Positions 62,139-64,000 of a stretch of 64,000 bases of DNA are shown here, piece after piece (position 1 is the stretch's first letter; each line of letters opens with the position of its first letter). The stretch spans positions 434,001 to 498,000 of the forward strand of contig BCHU01000003.1 of assembly GCA_001599715.1 (NCBI GenBank), in the 5' to 3' direction. The notes under the pieces were generated by a model. That model worked only from the letters and a program-made list of their open reading frames with translations, had not been told where the DNA came from and did no database searches. A program made the position numbers and the translations under genes. The stretch is from Phaeotremella fagi (Eukaryota; Basidiomycota; Tremellomycetes; Tremellales; Phaeotremellaceae).

Positions 62139-63882
62139 ATGTCAGAATCAAGAGAAGACAAGGTTTCAAGATTATTCGATCATTGGTTGTCCATGCATGA
62201 TTGGAACCGACAGACTAGACGTAAGTCCCTTTTAGGGTCCTATATCGCCCTATCCAAAAAGATTATATTCGCTGACGACTGAAAACAAAAAACAAAATCA
62301 TAGCACGACTCGATAAAAGTAAAAAAATGATCACTGAACTGATCACCCAAGCCTCACAATCCGGTATCGAGCAAGAAAAAACATTTGTTCTACTCTGTCG
62401 AGGTCTGAATTGGAACTCTAGCAGATTCAATAATCTATCTGCAACCACTGAAAGAAGGCTCGATGGAAAAGAAAGAATCGAAGAACCTGGGAAGACGAAT
62501 TTCCTTAAAGATGTTGATTTCGTTAAACTTCAGACGTTGATGAAGGAGGATATCAGAAGTAGTGAACGCTCCTTTAATACTCGAGATGCTTTTGGGAGTG
62601 TTGATAATCCTGTGGTTATCTCTGATGATGAGGATGAAATGAAGGTTGAATCCGATGATGATAATGATAATATCACACAGAATATTCCCGCCCAAACCAC
62701 TTCCTTCCAAGGTGAAGTCATAAACCTCATTACCGATTCCGAAACCGAAGCTCGACCCACTACAACCATTGATAAAGGGAAAGGTCAAGCTGTCGAACAG
62801 GTAGATACAGCGATGGATTCAGATTCTTCAGAGTCATTGTTTGTTAGAGCCGACGAACCATCACCGACAATCGACAAGGGTAAAGGTAAAGCTGTTCAAC
62901 AATCTCATCCATCCGTGGGGGATATCATTCCGTATGAAGACATAGATACAAACACATTCAACATGTCCGACGAAGAGGATCTACCGGTTACTTCAGCTCA
63001 GAAGAACAAAGGAAAAGGCCGTTTATACCTGGAAGATATGTCGATGGGTACGGACGATAGATCAATTACATATGAAAGATGGAAAGCGAGTTTTCGTCGT
63101 GAAAGTCGTCGTGATAAATACACCCAAAAATACATAAGTTGGTTCGAGACATATGGATGGAAGAATACACGTGGATATCGTAAGTACATTCTACCAACTC
63201 ATGCTGTACCAAAAAACCGTTTTTGTTTTTCTAACGACCGAATAAAAACCACATTTCAAATCGATAAACAGCTCGTGTTGGTAGGGCAATCAGACCTAAA
63301 CTAGAAACATGGCTCTCAACTCTATCTGACGAGGATGCATTCTTCGAAGCTTTCAAAGATCGTGGATGGAGCCAAGATGATTTCTCCAATCTTCCTCCAA
63401 GTATTTTGTCAAAAATATCAGGGTCGACTCAAGAGGCTCCAGTGGAGGTAGACGACGTGGGTTTCCCCGATAATGTCTGCGAAGAAATCGTCGTCAAGGG
63501 AGGTGAATTAGCTAAACCAGAAAAGAATCGACAGGTTTGGATGAAAGACTCGCCGGAGGATCTCTATCATGGTCTCAGTGAGAAATATGATCATTCTTCA
63601 GATACCGATTATCATCCAGGGGATAGTGATCGGGCAAGACGACAAGCTCAACTTCGACCTCAACAAGAACCCAAAGTGTTCACCAAGGATAGGAGAGTCA
63701 GTTCATTCGATTCAGACTATGGTCACCGAGAGGAAGGTGAAGAAATTTCTAAAACCCGTAGAAAGACAAAGAAGAAGAAAGAGGTTTATAGACCAAGTAA
63801 AGTCTTCGGTGGTGATTTTGAGAGTATGACTGAGGTTGATGCTACTGATGATAGTAGTGATGAGGATATGGAGTTGATATAA
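62139..63882 (+). CDS. Array gene 4: protein with two copies of the module
   Basis: Exons 62139-62220, 62304-63179 and 63272-63882 give 522 residues. Module copy 1 spans the first intron: RLFDHWLSMHDWNRQTR, then PRLDKSKKMITELI and LLCRGLNWNSSRFNNLSATTE. Copy 2 spans the second intron: KYISWFETYGWKNTRGY, then PRVGRAIRPKLETWL and FFEAFKDRGWSQDDFSNLPPSI. Both introns are phase 1 and both downstream parts begin Pro-Arg. Between them lies an acidic linker with two near-identical TIDKGKG-AV-Q units. Then MSDEEDLPVTSAQKNKGKG follows, which resembles the start of array gene 2, so the gene looks like a fusion of two tandem copies. The tail is basic then acidic. Function unknown. Confidence 0.75.
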
Positions 63883-64000
63883 GTTGTATATTTCAATACG
63901 TTGATCCTGAGGTGTATTGTGAAGGTTTATGTTGGAAGTGGATTTGTAAGAAGAGGTTGTTTGTTGTCTGCTAAGCTTGGTGCATGGTGCAAAGTAGATG

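Overview
The window is nuclear DNA of a basidiomycete fungus, most likely a tremellomycete yeast of the Cryptococcus/Kwoniella/Tremella kind. Genes are compact and very intron-rich. Introns are mostly 35-60 nt with GTAAGT/GTGAGT donors and CTAAC/CTGAC branch sites, and several exons are under 25 nt. Household genes such as MCM6, ELP2, 5-aminolevulinate synthase, TOM40, THO2 and RPL43 lie beside fungal-specific genes (TOK1 channel, YTP1-like protein, bifunctional carotenoid gene). I placed 29 protein genes by following splice sites and reading frame by hand, so exon borders are predictions. No tRNA, rRNA, transposon, CRISPR array or virus-like sequence was seen.

Layout. 1-8.2 kb: a partial basic/acidic protein, two short-chain dehydrogenases, a small coiled-coil gene, a PhyH-type dioxygenase and an orphan gene. 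8.4-19 kb: an M13 zinc peptidase and MCM6 in divergent orientation (MluI cell-cycle box upstream of MCM6), then ELP2. 19.8-30.7 kb: mitochondrial 5-aminolevulinate synthase, a YTP1-like membrane protein, a TLC-domain protein, a lycopene cyclase/phytoene synthase fusion and GTP cyclohydrolase I. 31-44 kb: ribosomal protein L43, the TOK1 potassium channel, a Zn2Cys6 regulator, a GNAT acetyltransferase, orphan genes and galactokinase. 44-58.4 kb: a large coiled-coil protein, a lysine-rich protein, TOM40 and THO2.

58.5-63.9 kb is the most unusual part. Four neighbouring same-strand genes share one diverged two-exon module: a 'W...YG(Y/F/W)' segment, a phase-1 intron at the same place, and a downstream segment ending near 'F.(N/E)(L/F)P'. 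The last gene carries the module twice in one frame, which looks like a fusion of tandem copies. I do not recognise the family; it is the best candidate here for something undescribed.

How the genes relate. Most are unrelated single-copy genes. Themes shared by neighbours are only suggestive: heme (ALAS), carotenoid (crtYB) and pterin (GTP cyclohydrolase I) synthesis lie within 11 kb, and MCM6, ELP2 and THO2 are nuclear information-processing genes. There is no clear metabolic cluster.
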